A stretch of 6,667 nucleotides of DNA from positions 1-6,667 of the forward strand of contig DALYLJ010000175.1 of the NCBI GenBank assembly GCA_031976395.1. The letters run 5' to 3'. Shown one piece after another: positions 4,988 through 6,667 of the stretch. The position numbers and the translations under genes are program-made. The first letter of the stretch is position 1; each line of letters starts with the position of its first letter. The notes under the pieces are model-generated. The model was not told the DNA's origin and searched no databases. It saw only the letters and a program-made list of their open reading frames with translations. Origin of the DNA: UBA11164 sp002420085 (lineage in GTDB: Bacteria > Pseudomonadota > Gammaproteobacteria > Xanthomonadales > Xanthomonadaceae).

Positions 4988-5875
4988 ATGACCCGCATCT
5001 TCGACCGCCGGGCACAGGACCGCAACCGTGCCCGCTTCGCCAATCCGCCTCCGGCTCGTCCATTGCAGGCCGAGATCGAATCGCGCCTGCTGGAATCACT
5101 GGTGTATCTCGATGATCGGGTGCCGAAGACCGTGCTCGATGTCGGTGCCGGCTCCGGAACGGCCGCCCAGGCGCTGACCCGCCGATGGCCAAAGGCGCTG
5201 GTGGTGGCGCTCGACCGCGCTCGGATACCGACCCGGCCGCCGGGCAAACGGGGCTGGTGGCCGTTCCGGGCGGTGCCGGCCCGGCTCTGTGCCGATGCCC
5301 GGTTTCTGCCGTTGGCCGACGGTAGCATCGAGGTGCTCGCAGCAAATCTCTGTTTGCAGGAGATCGACGATCTTACTGCCACATTGGCTGAATTTCGTCG
5401 CGTCTTGTCGCCGGGAGGGCTGCTGCTGGTCTCCCTGTTCGGGCCGGAGACGCTGCGCGAACTGCGCGAAGCCCTGCTCGACATCGGCGCGGGTGATCGG
5501 CGCGTCCATCCGTTTCCCAGCATCCAGGCGGTCGGCGCCTCCGTGCAGGCAGCCGGTTTCCGTGACCCGGTGCTCGACCGGGACATGCTGAGCGTTGCGC
5601 ATCCGAGCGTTCGACACCTGTGCGATGAGATCCGCCAGCATGGCGCCAGCAATGCCCTCGCCGACCGTCCACGTGGCTTGTTCGGGCGAAACCGGCCGTC
5701 CGCGCTCGAACAAGCCTACCCGGCACGCCGCGCGGACGGCCACGTGCTCAGTACCTGGGAAGCGATCTATGTCCTGGCCTGGGCACCGGCAGCGGGAACG
5801 GCACGTACCGAAGCGGGGGTACGGATCGCCGCCGTTCCGGTGGCGGATATTCCGATCCGCCGTCGTCGATCCTGA
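4988..5875 (+). CDS. BioC-like SAM-dependent methyltransferase (putative malonyl-ACP O-methyltransferase)
   Basis: Class I SAM methyltransferase of 295 residues, most like the BioC/NDUFAF5 group. BioC methylates malonyl-ACP so that fatty acid synthesis can build the pimeloyl chain of biotin. Motif I VLDVGAGSG is at 49-57, an acidic post-I strand VVALD is near 76, LCLQEIDDL begins about 121, and the RVLSPGGLLLVSLFGPETLRELR segment near 138-160 is characteristic of BioC and NDUFAF5. Later stretches (VQAAGFRDPVLDRD, RRADGHVLSTWEAIY) also follow the family. The N-terminal IFDRR..DR recalls NDUFAF5 proteins. Oddities: Glu replaces the Trp common in LQW/LHW, an Arg/Pro/Trp-rich insert (PTRPPGKRGWWPF) follows the SAM acid, and the C-terminus ends RRRRS. 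No other bio gene is in the window, so the substrate is inferred. ATG 4988 is chosen because the conserved FDRR follows at once; TTG 4982 is possible. No ribosome site is visible. Confidence 0.85.
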   Translation: MTRIFDRRAQDRNRARFANPPPARPLQAEIESRLLESLVYLDDRVPKTVLDVGAGSGTAAQALTRRWPKALVVALDRARIPTRPPGKRGWWPFRAVPARLCADARFLPLADGSIEVLAANLCLQEIDDLTATLAEFRRVLSPGGLLLVSLFGPETLRELREALLDIGAGDRRVHPFPSIQAVGASVQAAGFRDPVLDRDMLSVAHPSVRHLCDEIRQHGASNALADRPRGLFGRNRPSALEQAYPARRADGHVLSTWEAIYVLAWAPAAGTARTEAGVRIAAVPVADIPIRRRRS

Positions 5876-5900
5876 GCACGCGGCCGCATCGCGTGGCTCA
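5873..5900. terminator. Shared hairpin between convergent genes, holding both stop codons
   Basis: tgagc+acgcg (5873-5882) pairs with cgcgt+gctca (5890-5894, 5896-5900), with a single bulged G at 5895 and the 7-base loop gccgcat. The outer arms are the TGA stop of the BioC-like gene (5873-5875) and the complement of the TGA stop of the RlmI-like gene (5898-5900). Its position suggests a bidirectional terminator or 3'-end stabiliser. There is no T-run on either side, so intrinsic termination strength is doubtful. Confidence 0.5.
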
Positions 5901-6667
5901 TTCGACCCGACAGAGAACGGCCTTCAGGTATCGGCTCTCGGGCACATGGGCCAGGAATGGATGATCGGCGCCTGCGCCGGAAACCTTCAGCACTTGCACG
6001 GTCCGACCAGCATAGAACGCTGCCCGGCGCAGCATGTCGAGGAACTGCTCCTCGCTGACCAGGCCGGTGCAGGAGCAGGTCAGCAACATGCCGCCCGGCG
6101 CCACCACACCCATCGCCAGCTTGTTCATGTCCAGGTACTTCTTCAGTGCTGGAATGACTTGTTCGCGGTCGCGGGTCAGCTTGGCCGGGTCGAGGATCAC
6201 GACATCGAAGCGCTCGCCATTGCCGGCCGCATCGCGCAACCAGGGGAAGATATCGGCCTGGACGAAACGCACCCGGCAGTCGTTGAGTCGAGCATTGCCG
6301 CGCGCTATGTCGAGGATTTCCTCGTCGAGATCGACCGCGACCGTCTCAGCGGCACCGCCGCGCGCCTTGGCATACAGCGCGAAGCCACCCGAATTGCAGC
6401 ACAGGTCGAGCACCCGCTTGCCAGCACAGAAGCGGGCAAGGAATTCCCGGTTGTCGCGCTGGTCGGCGAAGAAACCGGTCTTGTGGCCACTGCCGGGTTG
6501 CACCCGGAAGCGCACTCCGTTTTCCTTCACTACGCTCGGTTCGGGCGGGTCGGGCGGGCGGAAATCGAAGCTCTCCTGCTTCTGCACGTGCTCTTCAGCG
6601 AACCAGTAGTGGGTCGCGCCGGGAAAGTGCACATCGAGCGCGCCCCGCACCTGATCGCGCACCCGCC
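5898..6667 (-). CDS. RlmI-like 23S rRNA methyltransferase, 3' part (partial)
   Basis: C-terminal portion, about 256 codons, of a class I SAM-dependent rRNA methyltransferase of the RlmI/YccW group (COG1092 type). RlmI makes 5-methylcytosine at position 1962 of E. coli 23S rRNA and is about 396 residues long, with an N-terminal PUA domain that here would lie outside the window. Visible in order: GHKTGFFADQRDNR (family hallmark), VLDLCCNSGGFALYAKA (SAM motif I), an acidic VDLDEE strand, FDVVILDPAKL (motif IV, DPAK where E. coli RlmI has DPPK), KKYLDMNKLAM, and TCSCTG with the cysteines typical of m5C enzymes. The C-terminal HPFLAHVPESRYLKAVLCRVE is typical. The in-frame GTG at 6662 is not the true start, because the frame continues past the window edge. 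The target base is inferred. It converges on the BioC-like gene with a 22-bp gap. Confidence 0.9.
   Translation of the reverse strand, partial: RVRDQVRGALDVHFPGATHYWFAEEHVQKQESFDFRPPDPPEPSVVKENGVRFRVQPGSGHKTGFFADQRDNREFLARFCAGKRVLDLCCNSGGFALYAKARGGAAETVAVDLDEEILDIARGNARLNDCRVRFVQADIFPWLRDAAGNGERFDVVILDPAKLTRDREQVIPALKKYLDMNKLAMGVVAPGGMLLTCSCTGLVSEEQFLDMLRRAAFYAGRTVQVLKVSGAGADHPFLAHVPESRYLKAVLCRVE

Noticed and set aside
4906..5652. Extension of the comF frame far upstream across the BioC-like gene
   Set aside because: The frame stays open by chance. The sequence before the zinc-ribbon region is Ser/Arg-rich with no homology, and the opposite strand carries the methyltransferase.
6660..6662. 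GTG at 6662 (minus strand) as the true start of the RlmI-like gene
   Set aside because: The protein would lack the first third of the family and the frame remains open to the window edge, so the gene is simply cut off.

Overview
The window comes from a GC-rich gammaproteobacterium. The evidence is an E. coli-like UbiA (ubiquinone pathway), a ComF/GntX-type protein, a BioC-like methyltransferase next to comF, and a large PAS-GGDEF-EAL protein. The mix would suit the Xanthomonadales/Chromatiales side of the class, but no marker here fixes the family. Every complete coding region reads as an intact, ordinary chromosomal gene. I see no mobile element, tRNA, rRNA, CRISPR array or phage gene.

Layout. 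Positions 1-345 hold no convincing gene but are rich in inverted repeats, and they contain a near-consensus CRP/Clp-type operator (242-257). A Shine-Dalgarno (331-336) then leads into a TTG-started gene (346-3114) for a soluble c-di-GMP enzyme with three clear PAS domains, a GGDEF domain (SGDEF variant) and a complete EAL domain. A gap with two adjacent hairpins (3140-3186) precedes ubiA (about 3234-4160, + strand). ubiA runs tail to tail into comF (minus strand, 4105-4905), and the two coding regions overlap by 56 bp. comF is divergent from a BioC-like SAM methyltransferase gene (4988-5875, + strand). That gene converges on the 3' part of an RlmI-like rRNA methyltransferase gene (minus strand, 5898 to beyond the window end). 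One hairpin (5873-5900) between these two carries both of their stop codons in its stem.

How the genes work together. They do not form one operon: strand changes separate nearly all of them, and they serve different roles (c-di-GMP signalling, ubiquinone prenylation, DNA uptake or DNA use, probable biotin precursor or related methylation, ribosome modification). The most interesting point is regulatory. The CRP/Clp-like site lies about 90 bp upstream of a c-di-GMP synthesis/degradation gene, and in Xanthomonadaceae the CRP-like protein Clp is itself controlled by c-di-GMP, so a feedback loop is conceivable. Other points of note are the compact, overlapping or hairpin-sharing gene ends and a possibly leaderless methyltransferase transcript. 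I do not see a wholly new multi-gene system here.
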